Source: Chloroflexota bacterium (GTDB lineage Bacteria > Chloroflexota > Anaerolineae > UBA4142). From it: DNA of 64,000 nt. The notes under the pieces were generated by a model that made no database searches, was not told the origin of the DNA, and saw only the letters and a program-made list of their open reading frames with translations. The stretch is from the NCBI GenBank assembly GCA_016219275.1, contig JACRBM010000052.1, positions 1 through 64,000 on the forward strand, given 5' to 3'. The position numbers were made by a program, and so were the translations under genes. Positions 25,262 through 33,155 of this stretch are shown in pieces. The stretch's first letter is position 1. Every line of letters begins with the position of its first letter.

Positions 25262-25291
25262 GCGCCGAAATCATTTTTTGGAGGAACCTCA

Positions 25292-26284
25292 ATGTCGAAA
25301 CCCAAAGTATTCGTCAGCCGCCTCATTCCTGAAGAAGGGCTGGCAATGATGCGCGACCTGACCGAGATGACCGTGTGGGAAGGCGAACTGCCGCCGCCGC
25401 GCGAGGTGATGTTGCATCAAGCGCGCGAGTCGGATGGACTCGTCACTCTGCTCACCGATAAAGTGGACAGCGAGTTGATGGACGTGAATCCGCACCTCAA
25501 AGTCATTTCCAATTACGCGGTCGGCTTTGACAACATCAACATTCCCGCCGCCACCGAACGCGGCATTCCCATCGGCAACACACCCGGCGTCCTCACCGAT
25601 ACGACCGCCGATCTCGCGTTCACGTTGTTGATGGCAGTCGCGCGGCGCATTCAAGAGAGCATTGATTACGTGCGCGCGGGCAAATGGAAAACCTGGGGAC
25701 CGAAATTATTGACGGGCGTGGATATTCACGGCGCGACACTTGGCATCGTTGGCTTTGGGCGGATTGGGCAAGGCATGGCGAAACGCGCGAGCGGCTTTGG
25801 AATGCGCGTGCTGTACTACGATGTCTATCGCCGCGAGGACTTGGAAAAATCAATGGGCGTGACGTTCGCCGATCTCGACACGTTGTATCGCGAATCCGAT
25901 TTCGTTTCCGTGCACACCGATCTCAACGATACGACGCGGCACATGCTCAACGCAAGCGCGTTCGCGAAAATGAAAAAAACCGCGATCGTCATCAACACCG
26001 CGCGCGGTCCGATCATTGATCCGAACGATTTGTACGATGCACTCAAGAACGGCGTCATCGGTGGCGCGGGTCTCGACGTGACCGAACCCGAACCGCTCCC
26101 GATTGAGAGTCCGTTGTACTCGTTGCCGAATTGTCTCATCGTTCCGCACATCGCGAGCGCATCCGTCGCGACGCGCGCAAAGATGGCGCAGATGGCGGCG
26201 GCGAATCTCATCGCCGGTCTGCGCGGCGACAAACTGCCGACGTGCGTGAATCCGCAGGTGTACGAACGGGGAATTAGAAAGTAA
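25292..26284 (+). CDS. D-2-hydroxyacid dehydrogenase, glycerate dehydrogenase / glyoxylate reductase type
   Basis: 330-aa NAD(P)-dependent enzyme that likely interconverts glycerate and hydroxypyruvate, or glycolate and glyoxylate. The nucleotide-binding motif GIVGFGRIGQGMAKRA is near residue 152. The catalytic Arg is in NTARGPIID, the Glu in the TEPEPLP region and the His in VPHIASASVATR. Length and domain order are normal for the GyaR branch. Single-gene unit with its own promoter. Confidence 0.9.
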   Translation: MSKPKVFVSRLIPEEGLAMMRDLTEMTVWEGELPPPREVMLHQARESDGLVTLLTDKVDSELMDVNPHLKVISNYAVGFDNINIPAATERGIPIGNTPGVLTDTTADLAFTLLMAVARRIQESIDYVRAGKWKTWGPKLLTGVDIHGATLGIVGFGRIGQGMAKRASGFGMRVLYYDVYRREDLEKSMGVTFADLDTLYRESDFVSVHTDLNDTTRHMLNASAFAKMKKTAIVINTARGPIIDPNDLYDALKNGVIGGAGLDVTEPEPLPIESPLYSLPNCLIVPHIASASVATRAKMAQMAAANLIAGLRGDKLPTCVNPQVYERGIRK

Positions 26285-26287
26285 TTA

Positions 26288-26365
26288 TTTCCCACGAAGG
26301 ACACGAAGAAACACGAAGGTTTTATTTTTTCCTCTGCGCTCTCCGTGTGCTCTGTGGTAAGAACA
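26288..26365. repeat. ACGAAGGACACGAAG-type intergenic repeat
   Basis: CCCACGAAGGACACGAAGAAAC and a CTCTGCGCTCTCCGTGTGCTCTGTGG block form a loose palindrome. Related CTCTGTG/CACAGAG units recur at 27700-27780 and 44660-44760. Confidence 0.5.
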
Positions 26366-26404
26366 ATATGAGTAGCAACAGCCAAACCAGAAAGTGAGCC
26401 GACT

Positions 26405-26659
26405 ATGGCACGTGTGATGGTACACAACCAAGAAATCGAATTGACCATCGCCCAAATCATCGAAGCGATTCGTCAACTCAAACCAGAAGAACAAAGCATC
26501 ATTCGCCGCGCGTTGAATGATCGCGCGTGGTCTGAACGAACGGATGATTTGCTGACGCGCGTATGGGCGAAAGTTCAAGACACTCCAATCACCGAGGACG
26601 AAATCAATGCAGAAGTTGAAGCGGTTCGGCAGACGCTCCACACCGCGAGTCGTCATTGA
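26405..26659 (+). CDS. Putative antitoxin of a PIN toxin-antitoxin pair
   Basis: 84 aa, helical: LTIAQIIEAIRQLKPEEQSI then LLTRVWAKVQD. No classic DNA-binding fold is certain. It overlaps the PIN gene by 53 nt, the arrangement expected of antitoxin before toxin. Confidence 0.7.
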   Translation: MARVMVHNQEIELTIAQIIEAIRQLKPEEQSIIRRALNDRAWSERTDDLLTRVWAKVQDTPITEDEINAEVEAVRQTLHTASRH

Positions 26660-27092
26660 CACTAACTTGTTCGTGCGCGGCTTGATGAATGGTCCGGTGA
26701 CGCGTCCCTTAATCGAAGCATGGAAACAAAAACGATTCACGCTCGTCACTTCGGAAGCGTTGTTGACTGAAATCGTCACCGTGCTCGCCCGCCCCAAATT
26801 CCGGCGCTACTTTGCGCTTGCCGATGTGACCGAATTAGTGCAACTCATTGTCGAGCAAGGCGAAATCGTCGAGCCGACAGTCCGGCTCCAACTCTGTCGC
26901 GATCCCAAAGACAATGTTTTTCTCGACATCGCCGTAACCGGACATTGCAACTTTCTCGTGACGGGGGACGATGACCTCAAAGGTGATGACGCGCTGAAAT
27001 CAAAAATGCAAAACACCTACGGCGTTTCAATCCTCAGCGCACCTGAATTCATCCGCGCACTCGATGCACCCCAAGGGTGCTTGCCTTTTTGA
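26607..27092 (+). CDS. PIN-domain RNase toxin (COG1569-like)
   Basis: 161 aa. Acidic active-site residues of the PIN fold are visible: VVIDTNLFVRG (Asp, about residue 17), SEALLTEI (Glu), CRDPKDNVFLDIAV (Asp) and LVTGDDDLKG (Asp). It probably cleaves RNA when unbound by the 84-aa partner. The last residues (DAPQGCLPF) are read from a short repeat-like sequence before the HIT gene. Confidence 0.85.
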   Translation: MQKLKRFGRRSTPRVVIDTNLFVRGLMNGPVTRPLIEAWKQKRFTLVTSEALLTEIVTVLARPKFRRYFALADVTELVQLIVEQGEIVEPTVRLQLCRDPKDNVFLDIAVTGHCNFLVTGDDDLKGDDALKSKMQNTYGVSILSAPEFIRALDAPQGCLPF

Positions 27093-27101
27093 AAACCAAC
27101 T

Positions 27102-27614
27102 ATGAATCGCCTCTGGACACCCTGGCGAATGGCGTATCTCAAACCGCCGAAAGAAACCAAGATGAGCGGCTGTATTTTTTGCGACAAGTTCAACGCCGAC
27201 CGCGCGTGTGATCGCGATAATCTTTTGCTCGTGCGCGGACAACGCGCCGCGCTCGTGATGAACTTGTATCCGTACACGAACGGGCACTTGATGGTCGCGC
27301 CGTACACGCACACGGGCGAACTCGAATCGCTCGACGGCGAGACATTGAAAGAAATGATGTTGCTCGTGAGTCGCGGCATTCGCGCCTTGCGCCAGTACGC
27401 CAATCCGCACGGCTTTAACGTCGGCGCAAACCTGGGTCGCGTCGCCGGCGCGGGCGTCGAAGATCACGTTCACCTGCACATCGTCCCGCGCTGGAGCGGC
27501 GACACGAACTTTATGCCTGTGCTCGCGGACACGCGGATGATTCCGGAATTACTCCCTGACACCTACGACCGTTTGCTTAACGCATTGCTGGCTGATGAAA
27601 AAGAAGCGGGCTAG
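27102..27614 (+). CDS. HIT-family protein (Ap4A hydrolase/phosphorylase-like)
   Basis: 170 aa. Catalytic histidine triad HVHLHIVPRW is near residue 124. The N-terminal WTPWRMAYL and a CIFC pair fit the branch of HIT proteins acting on diadenosine polyphosphates or nucleotide phosphoramidates. Single gene ending in a terminator that includes its stop codon in the loop. Confidence 0.88.
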   Translation: MNRLWTPWRMAYLKPPKETKMSGCIFCDKFNADRACDRDNLLLVRGQRAALVMNLYPYTNGHLMVAPYTHTGELESLDGETLKEMMLLVSRGIRALRQYANPHGFNVGANLGRVAGAGVEDHVHLHIVPRWSGDTNFMPVLADTRMIPELLPDTYDRLLNALLADEKEAG

Positions 27615-27626
27615 TCCCGCTTTTTT
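27605..27626 (+). terminator. Terminator of the HIT gene
   Basis: AGCGGG/CCCGCT stem with the TAG stop in its loop and six T after it. Confidence 0.85.
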
Positions 27627-27639
27627 GTTGTGATATGGC

Positions 27640-27843
27640 GACCACAGATTACACAGATTACACAGGATTTTTTGAGACTGTAGCACGCTTCCGACATTTT
27701 TTGATTCACCACAGAGGCACAGAGCGCGCAGAGTTTTTTTATTTTTCTGTGCCCTCTGTGTTTCTGTGGTGAAAATCAAATGCTTTTCGGCAGCCATGCT
27801 ACAGTGGCGATTTTTTCTGTGTAATCCGTGAAATCCGTGGTTC
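27640..27843. repeat. Nested intergenic palindromes before the MFS gene
   Basis: Outer arms CCACAGATTACACAGATTACACAG and CTGTGTAATCCGTGAAATCCGTGG enclose an inner CACCACAGAGGCACAGAGCG/CTCTGTGTTTCTGTGGTG palindrome. The element looks like one repeat family inserted in another. No gene is seen in this gap. Confidence 0.6.
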
Positions 27844-27875
27844 ATCATCTTTCGACGTGTAGAATCAGAATTGAA

Positions 27876-29123
27876 ATGAGAAAATCATCCTGGGATCGCG
27901 CACTCGATCTAATCAAACCCGGCGAGAGCATCGAAGATCAAAACCGCTGGCATCTCTACGGCGAAATCGCGTGGTACGGCGTTCTGTTTGGAATGATTCA
28001 AGCGTTCCTGCCGGTGTTCGTTCTCCGCTTGGGCGGCAGCGATGTGCACGTTGGATTGGTCACCGCGTTGCCTGCGCTCATCATCGCCGTGTTTTCAATG
28101 CCAGGCAGTTTGCTCGTCGAACGCGAGCGCAAGCCATTGTCGGCGTTGATTTTCAGCGCGTTGATCCAACGCAGCGGTTACCTCGCGATTGCGCTCGTCC
28201 CCTTTTTTTTCGTGACGCACCGCGCGGACCTTGTCATCGTACTCATCGGCTTGTTGAGTATTCCACTCGCCATCGCCGCGATCGGTTTCACCGCGATGTT
28301 CGCGCGCGCGGTGAAACCGGAGCGACGCGCCCACGTCGTCAGTATTCGCAACGTCTGGCTTGGCGTCTCAAGCACCGCAGTCGCGTTGCTCGGGGGACGC
28401 TTCCTCGACTGGGTTGTGTTTCCGCTCAACTTTCAAATTCTCTTCGCGATCGGTTTTCTCGCCGGCATGGTGGGCTTGTACCATCTGGCGCGTTTACATG
28501 TGCCGAATGAACCGTCCGTTGCGCCCACGCGCACGCGCTTGTCGTGGCGCGCGACGCTGACGATGGTGACCACGCAGCGCGCGTTCGCGCGCTATGCGAT
28601 CACGCTCTTTATCTATCACTGGGGCTTGTTCTTCGCCGCGCCGCTCTTTACGATTTACTGGGTGCGTAACCTGGGCGCGAGCGATGGTTGGATCGGCATC
28701 ATCAACATGGTCACGAACGCGACCACGATCATTGCGTTCCCGTTGTGGGGACGGGCGGCGACGCGCCAGGGCAATCGCCGCGTGTTGATTTTGACGAGCG
28801 CGGCGCTCGCGAGCATTCCGATCGTGACCGCGTTCGCGCCGTCGCTCGAAACGTTATTGTTCGTCGCGTTCTTGGGCGGCGTGATCGCGCCGGGCTTTTC
28901 GCTCGCGTTCTTTAACGGTCTGCTCGAAGCGTGTCCCGAACAACATCGCGCGACGTACGTCGGCGCGTTCAACGCGCTCATCAATGTCGCCGCGTTCCTC
29001 GCGCCGATTCTGTCGTCCTCGCTCACCGTGCTGTTCAGCGTACCGCTGTTGCTCGTCGTCGCCGGCGCAATGCGCTTGACCGGCGCGATATTGATCTGGC
29101 GCGGACGCGCGCTCGCGCCGTAA
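27876..29123 (+). CDS. MFS-type transporter
   Basis: 415-aa, about 12 hydrophobic segments typical of the major facilitator superfamily. Helix 1 is near residues 28-48 and a PERRAHVVSIRNVWLG loop lies in the middle. The first 30 residues are a charged cytoplasmic N-terminus. The ATG 27876 is preferred; upstream codons in frame are repeat sequence. Substrate unknown. The gene converges on the GyrI-like gene. Confidence 0.85.
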   Translation: MRKSSWDRALDLIKPGESIEDQNRWHLYGEIAWYGVLFGMIQAFLPVFVLRLGGSDVHVGLVTALPALIIAVFSMPGSLLVERERKPLSALIFSALIQRSGYLAIALVPFFFVTHRADLVIVLIGLLSIPLAIAAIGFTAMFARAVKPERRAHVVSIRNVWLGVSSTAVALLGGRFLDWVVFPLNFQILFAIGFLAGMVGLYHLARLHVPNEPSVAPTRTRLSWRATLTMVTTQRAFARYAITLFIYHWGLFFAAPLFTIYWVRNLGASDGWIGIINMVTNATTIIAFPLWGRAATRQGNRRVLILTSAALASIPIVTAFAPSLETLLFVAFLGGVIAPGFSLAFFNGLLEACPEQHRATYVGAFNALINVAAFLAPILSSSLTVLFSVPLLLVVAGAMRLTGAILIWRGRALAP

Positions 29124-29124
29124 A

Positions 29125-29156
29125 AAATAATCGGGACGATACCTACATCGTCCCGA
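29125..29156 (-). terminator. Terminator shared by converging genes
   Basis: 10-bp stem TCGGGACGAT/ATCGTCCCGA. The T-rich side faces the minus direction, so it best serves the GyrI-like gene ending at 29165. Confidence 0.85.
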
Positions 29157-29164
29157 CCACACAA

Positions 29165-29680
29165 TCATTTTTTCGCACTTGTTTTATTCGCCGGTTTCTT
29201 GACTGCTTTCTTTACCGGTTTTTTCGCCAGCTTGGTCGCGATCGCTTTGATCGGCACGAACACCTCGGCGCGCAATACCTCGCCCGGCATACTCAGGTAC
29301 ACTTCGAGCGGCGCGCCATCATCGCGATACCCTTGCGCGCGCAACCAATCGTACACCTCGTTGTACGCCGCCGTAATGTTCGCCTCGCCTTGGTACACAA
29401 TTGTCGCGGCGCTGAACTTTATAATATCCTTCACCTGCACATCGCCCGACGCTTGCGCGTCCGCCGAAACCGGCACGCACAATTCGCTCCGCAATTTCTC
29501 GACCGGCACCTTGGCGGGATCGTCGTAGTAAATCCCGAACGACGCGCCAGCCGGTAAAAGTTGATGTTCGCCCAGCCACGCGAACAACCTAGCAAACCCG
29601 CGCGGGATCGCTTCGTTGAACGGACCAACTTCGGTCACGTACGCCACACGCGTCTTGGGAAATTCCTTGATCTCTGGCAT
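29165..29680 (-). CDS. GyrI-like (AraC effector-binding) small-molecule-binding protein
   Basis: 171 aa. The GyrI-like domain covers residues 1-148 (VAYVTEVGPFNEAIPRGFAR, then YYDDPAKVPVEKLRSELCVP and EVYLSMPG), a fold that binds drugs or other small ligands. A Lys-rich tail (KPVKKAVKKPANKTSAKK) follows, recalling the basic tails near 16.1 kb. No DNA-binding domain. GGAGGGAG precedes the ATG. Confidence 0.85.
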   Translation of the reverse strand: MPEIKEFPKTRVAYVTEVGPFNEAIPRGFARLFAWLGEHQLLPAGASFGIYYDDPAKVPVEKLRSELCVPVSADAQASGDVQVKDIIKFSAATIVYQGEANITAAYNEVYDWLRAQGYRDDGAPLEVYLSMPGEVLRAEVFVPIKAIATKLAKKPVKKAVKKPANKTSAKK

Positions 29681-29724
29681 CGCTCCCTCCTCTAAAATTT
29701 TAGATTTTGGATTTTCGATTTTCC

Positions 29725-30360
29725 TTACCCATCACTCGAATCGTCTTTGGTCTCCGCGCCGATCAAGCGATCCACGAGCGTACTGCCCACGCCCGCGCAC
29801 ACATCGGTCGGCAAATAGTGAATGATCGAAGCGTCGAACAACACATTCGCCGATGCCGGAAAATCTTCGTCGCCGGCATAGTACACCGCGGCGACGCGCA
29901 CACGCGGCAATGCGGTGAACGCGAATGCCGCATCGCCGAGTTGTAATTTTTCGCCGCCCAGTTGCTTCGCCGCGCGCTCGAACACACTGATGCGATTGTC
30001 AATCGCTTTGGCAAGCCGGTCGCCGCTGTACCCTTGGTACGCCTGATGATAAAACATCCCGCTGGGCAAATCGCGGAACGCCACCCACTTGCCTTCAAGC
30101 GGCGAACCGTCCGCGTTCAACAAATAGTACAGAAACATCGCGGTGCGATTCAAACCGCACACAAACCTGTCGGCTTCGCGGCGAACTTCCAAGTCGGGAA
30201 ACGCAATCGTGTATGCCTCGCGAAAGAACGCCATCCGTAATCCGCCATCTGCTAATTCCCCGCCCGTCCGCACAGCGTACTCGCGCGGATCGCCGCCGCG
30301 TAATTTCTCGCGCATCGCCTCCACCTGGGCGATCATTTTTTCGCGCATCGGTGTTGTCAC
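29725..30360 (-). CDS. DUF3786-domain protein
   Basis: 211 aa from a GTG preceded by GAGGAG. Sequence features: LFDASIIHYLPTDVCAGVGS at the end, and PSGMFYHQAYQGYSGDRLAKA in the middle, both typical of DUF3786, a domain seen in anaerobes near corrinoid proteins. Function unknown. It lies 44 bp upstream of the GyrI-like gene in the same direction. Confidence 0.75.
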   Translation of the reverse strand: MTTPMREKMIAQVEAMREKLRGGDPREYAVRTGGELADGGLRMAFFREAYTIAFPDLEVRREADRFVCGLNRTAMFLYYLLNADGSPLEGKWVAFRDLPSGMFYHQAYQGYSGDRLAKAIDNRISVFERAAKQLGGEKLQLGDAAFAFTALPRVRVAAVYYAGDEDFPASANVLFDASIIHYLPTDVCAGVGSTLVDRLIGAETKDDSSDG

Positions 30361-30424
30361 AAATTACTCCTCAACATTTGATTTTCGATCTACGCAATAC
30401 GCAATACGAATTACGTGATGCGTG

Positions 30425-32851
30425 TCACGGCTCCAGCACCAACCGCGCCTTGGTCTGCGCGTCCACCTTTTCACGCGACCACGCGAGCGCGTGGTACTCG
30501 CCGCGCAACCAAGGGACGATCATATCGGTGTAATGCTCGCTCGCCGGATGCCCCGATTGACCGGGCAGATGCACCGCTCGCGAATTGTCCCAGTCCGCGA
30601 GATCAATGATCTGTCGCCACGACGGAAGAAAATGCGCCGAGTGAATCGGAAAGCCGGGCAGGTACGCGCCTTGCAGCACCGTGCTCGGATCGCCGCCGAG
30701 AGGACGCGGCGCGCGACTGAAAATTTTGTCGAGCGGCTTGACCGCGCCGAGCGCGTGATCCAAATGAATCTGATGCAAGTTGCCCCATGACCAGCGCGAC
30801 AGGTCGTCGCCGTATTTTTGTCGCAGCGCGGCAATCGCATCGCCGAACGCCAGCGTGAGAAATTCCGCGCGCGTGCGCGTCTTGCCGGTTGCCGCGTCCG
30901 TGTACCACACGGACTGTTCCTGCTCCAACGTTCGCAAGAGCATCACCAACGCGCGATCATAAAAGAACGTGATCGGCGAAACAACCGGATGAAAGCCCAT
31001 GCCGCAAAAATGATTCGTCAGCGTGTCGCCGAGTTTATCCGCCAAGAGTCGCCGCAACGCGAAATGTTCGACCGTCTTGCAGATGCCGCCCGCGACCGAT
31101 TCGGCGGTGAGATGGTAATCCCAGGTTTTCAATTCGGCGAGTGCGCGCGTTTCAAATCTTGCCCTGAGCGGAGTCGAAGGGTCATCGCGCGGTTGCAACG
31201 TGAGCAGATGCGCGGTCAAGGTTTTCGCCGGCGCGCAGTATACATCGCGCTGGATGCGCGCGAAATCGTCCGGCGTCAGCTTTTCTTTTTCGCACAACAG
31301 CGTCGTGATGCGCGCCGCGCGATAGCCGTTCGAATAATCGCGCGTGAGCCAGTGCGGATAATCGTCGCCGACGACTTGATTGTTCGCGGTTGCGACGAAA
31401 TGTTGCGGCGGATTGAACGCGTGCGGCAATTCTTCGTGTGGAATCCAGCCGATCCATTCGAACTCGCCCGTCCAGCCCGGCGACGGCACGAGACCCAGCC
31501 CTTGCGCGCGCACCGGGATTTTGCCGGGCTGATAAAAGCCGATGTTGCCGACGCGATCCGCAAAAACCATGTTTTGCGACGGCACCGTCCAATCGCGAAT
31601 CGCGTGCGTGAATTCGTCCCAGGTGCTCGCCGCGTTGATTTTCAAGAACGCTTGGACAGTACCGCTCGGTTCGTTGCCGACCCAGCGCAACGCGAGCGGC
31701 GCGCTCTTGTCGTCGAGCGCGATAACGCGATTTAGAATCGGTCCGTGCCGCGTGATGACGACTTCTTCGACGTGCAGCTCGGCGCGACCCTTGACGCGAA
31801 TTTCCTCGCGCACCATCGTCGCCGGTTCGTACTTGCCGCGATACTCAAACTCGCGCGGATTCGCCGGATTCGCTTTCTCAATGTACAAATCTTGCACGTC
31901 GGGGAACGCGTTCGTAAAGCCCCACGCGATTTCGCGATTGTGCCCGATGACGACGCCGGGCGCGCCGGCGAACGAAACGCCGGTCACGGCATAGTCCGGG
32001 GCGACGAGATGATTTTCGTACCACACGCCCGGCAGTGTGAGCGCCAAATGCGGATCGTTCGCGAGGAGCGGTTTGCCGGTGTGCGTCTTGACGCCGTCCA
32101 CGACCCAGTTGTTGCTGCCGCCGCGAATTCCCAGCATCGGCAGATTTTTTGCGGCGTCGAACTGCGCGGTCATCGCGTCAGCCAGGTTACGGAAAATCGC
32201 GGAGGGCAAAATCGTCGGGTTCGTGCGCGGGTAATCCGTCTCGAGTTCCATCGCGCGTTCGACACCGAGTTTGCCGATGAACGCCGCGCGCAAAATTTCC
32301 GTGTCCCAGTTGCCCGACAAGCCCCAGCCCATAAACTTGGCGAACACGACCGCATCGAGCGCGCGCCACGGTTCCGGTTTGAATCCCAGCAACAAAAATT
32401 CCGGCGGCAAGCGCGAACCATTCTGTGCGAGAAACGCATTGACGCCGCGCGCATAGCATTCGAGTGCGTGACGCGTGTCGGCGTCCAACGCATCCCAATC
32501 GCGTTGCGCCGAACGCGCGAAGCCGAGCGTGCGAATCAAACGATCGCTGTCGAGCGCGAGCGCGCCAAAAATTTCCGCGAGCCGCCCGTACCCCACGCGG
32601 CGATTCAACTCCATCTGCCACAAGCGATCTTGCGCGTGCACGTACCCTTGCGCGAAAAAGAGGTCGTCACGATTCGCGGCGTAGAGATGCGGCACGCCCC
32701 ACGCATCGCGCAACACCTCGACCGGCGCTTGCAAACCGGCGACGCGCAGTGTGCCGTTCGTTTGCGGCAACGACCGGCGATACACGAACACGACGACGAG
32801 GACGAACAGAACAAGCAGAGCCAGGACTAGACCCAGGATTTCAAGTAGCAT
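30425..32851 (-). CDS. Penicillin acylase-family Ntn hydrolase (S45)
   Basis: 808 aa. An N-terminal membrane helix (about residues 4-25) is followed by the alpha chain, then the self-cleavage site with the nucleophile Ser in GGSNNWVVDG (about residue 230), and a long beta chain with PGVVIGHNREIAWGFTNAF. The family hydrolyses amides such as acyl-homoserine lactones or beta-lactam side chains; substrate here is open. The ATG at 32851 has GGGAG upstream. An 8-codon block near 31159-31182 is encoded by a dispersed repeat. Confidence 0.88.
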   Translation of the reverse strand: MLLEILGLVLALLVLFVLVVVFVYRRSLPQTNGTLRVAGLQAPVEVLRDAWGVPHLYAANRDDLFFAQGYVHAQDRLWQMELNRRVGYGRLAEIFGALALDSDRLIRTLGFARSAQRDWDALDADTRHALECYARGVNAFLAQNGSRLPPEFLLLGFKPEPWRALDAVVFAKFMGWGLSGNWDTEILRAAFIGKLGVERAMELETDYPRTNPTILPSAIFRNLADAMTAQFDAAKNLPMLGIRGGSNNWVVDGVKTHTGKPLLANDPHLALTLPGVWYENHLVAPDYAVTGVSFAGAPGVVIGHNREIAWGFTNAFPDVQDLYIEKANPANPREFEYRGKYEPATMVREEIRVKGRAELHVEEVVITRHGPILNRVIALDDKSAPLALRWVGNEPSGTVQAFLKINAASTWDEFTHAIRDWTVPSQNMVFADRVGNIGFYQPGKIPVRAQGLGLVPSPGWTGEFEWIGWIPHEELPHAFNPPQHFVATANNQVVGDDYPHWLTRDYSNGYRAARITTLLCEKEKLTPDDFARIQRDVYCAPAKTLTAHLLTLQPRDDPSTPLRARFETRALAELKTWDYHLTAESVAGGICKTVEHFALRRLLADKLGDTLTNHFCGMGFHPVVSPITFFYDRALVMLLRTLEQEQSVWYTDAATGKTRTRAEFLTLAFGDAIAALRQKYGDDLSRWSWGNLHQIHLDHALGAVKPLDKIFSRAPRPLGGDPSTVLQGAYLPGFPIHSAHFLPSWRQIIDLADWDNSRAVHLPGQSGHPASEHYTDMIVPWLRGEYHALAWSREKVDAQTKARLVLEP
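31159..31182. repeat. CCCTGAGCGGAGTCGAAGGG repeat inside the penicillin acylase gene
   Basis: This 24-bp unit is a multiple of three and leaves the frame open, adding DDPSTPLR. A related CCTTCGACT...CGCTCAGGA unit lies at 33059-33100 in an intergenic gap. Confidence 0.55.
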
Positions 32852-32909
32852 CTTTGCTCCCATCGGTGATCTAAATCGCGCGACCTGATTATATCACAAA
32901 TCATTTCAC

Positions 32910-33150
32910 GTGGAGCAAGATTCCATCTTGCCAGATCGCCTCGCATCTCAAACATGGCAAGGTAGAATCTTGCGCTACTTATGTGGGGCAAGATTCCATC
33001 TTGCCGCAGCGAGCGCAGCGAAGCAATCCCCAAGTGGCTGGGGAATTGCTTCATCGCATCCTTCGACTACGCAGCAAAAACCGCTGCTCCGCTCAGGATG
33101 CTCCTCGCAATGACACAAGTGCGATTCTTGAAAAGCCCTGAGATTTCATC
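32910..33150. repeat. GCAAGATTCCATCTTGCC repeat cluster
   Basis: Four or more copies or half-copies of GGCAAGAT-TCC-ATCTTGCC occur in both directions between the penicillin acylase and GT-C-like genes, together with a TTCGACT...CGCTCAGGATG unit. No coding sequence is supported in this stretch of about 300 bp. Confidence 0.65.
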
Positions 33151-33155
33151 TTGCC

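Noticed and set aside
30818-31735. 305-codon plus-strand open frame
   Set aside because: Antisense to the penicillin acylase gene with Arg-rich shadow composition.
32910-33150. Possible CRISPR or small RNA cluster of GCAAGAT repeats
   Set aside because: Copies are palindromic and in both directions with irregular spacing, so they are dispersed REP-like repeats.
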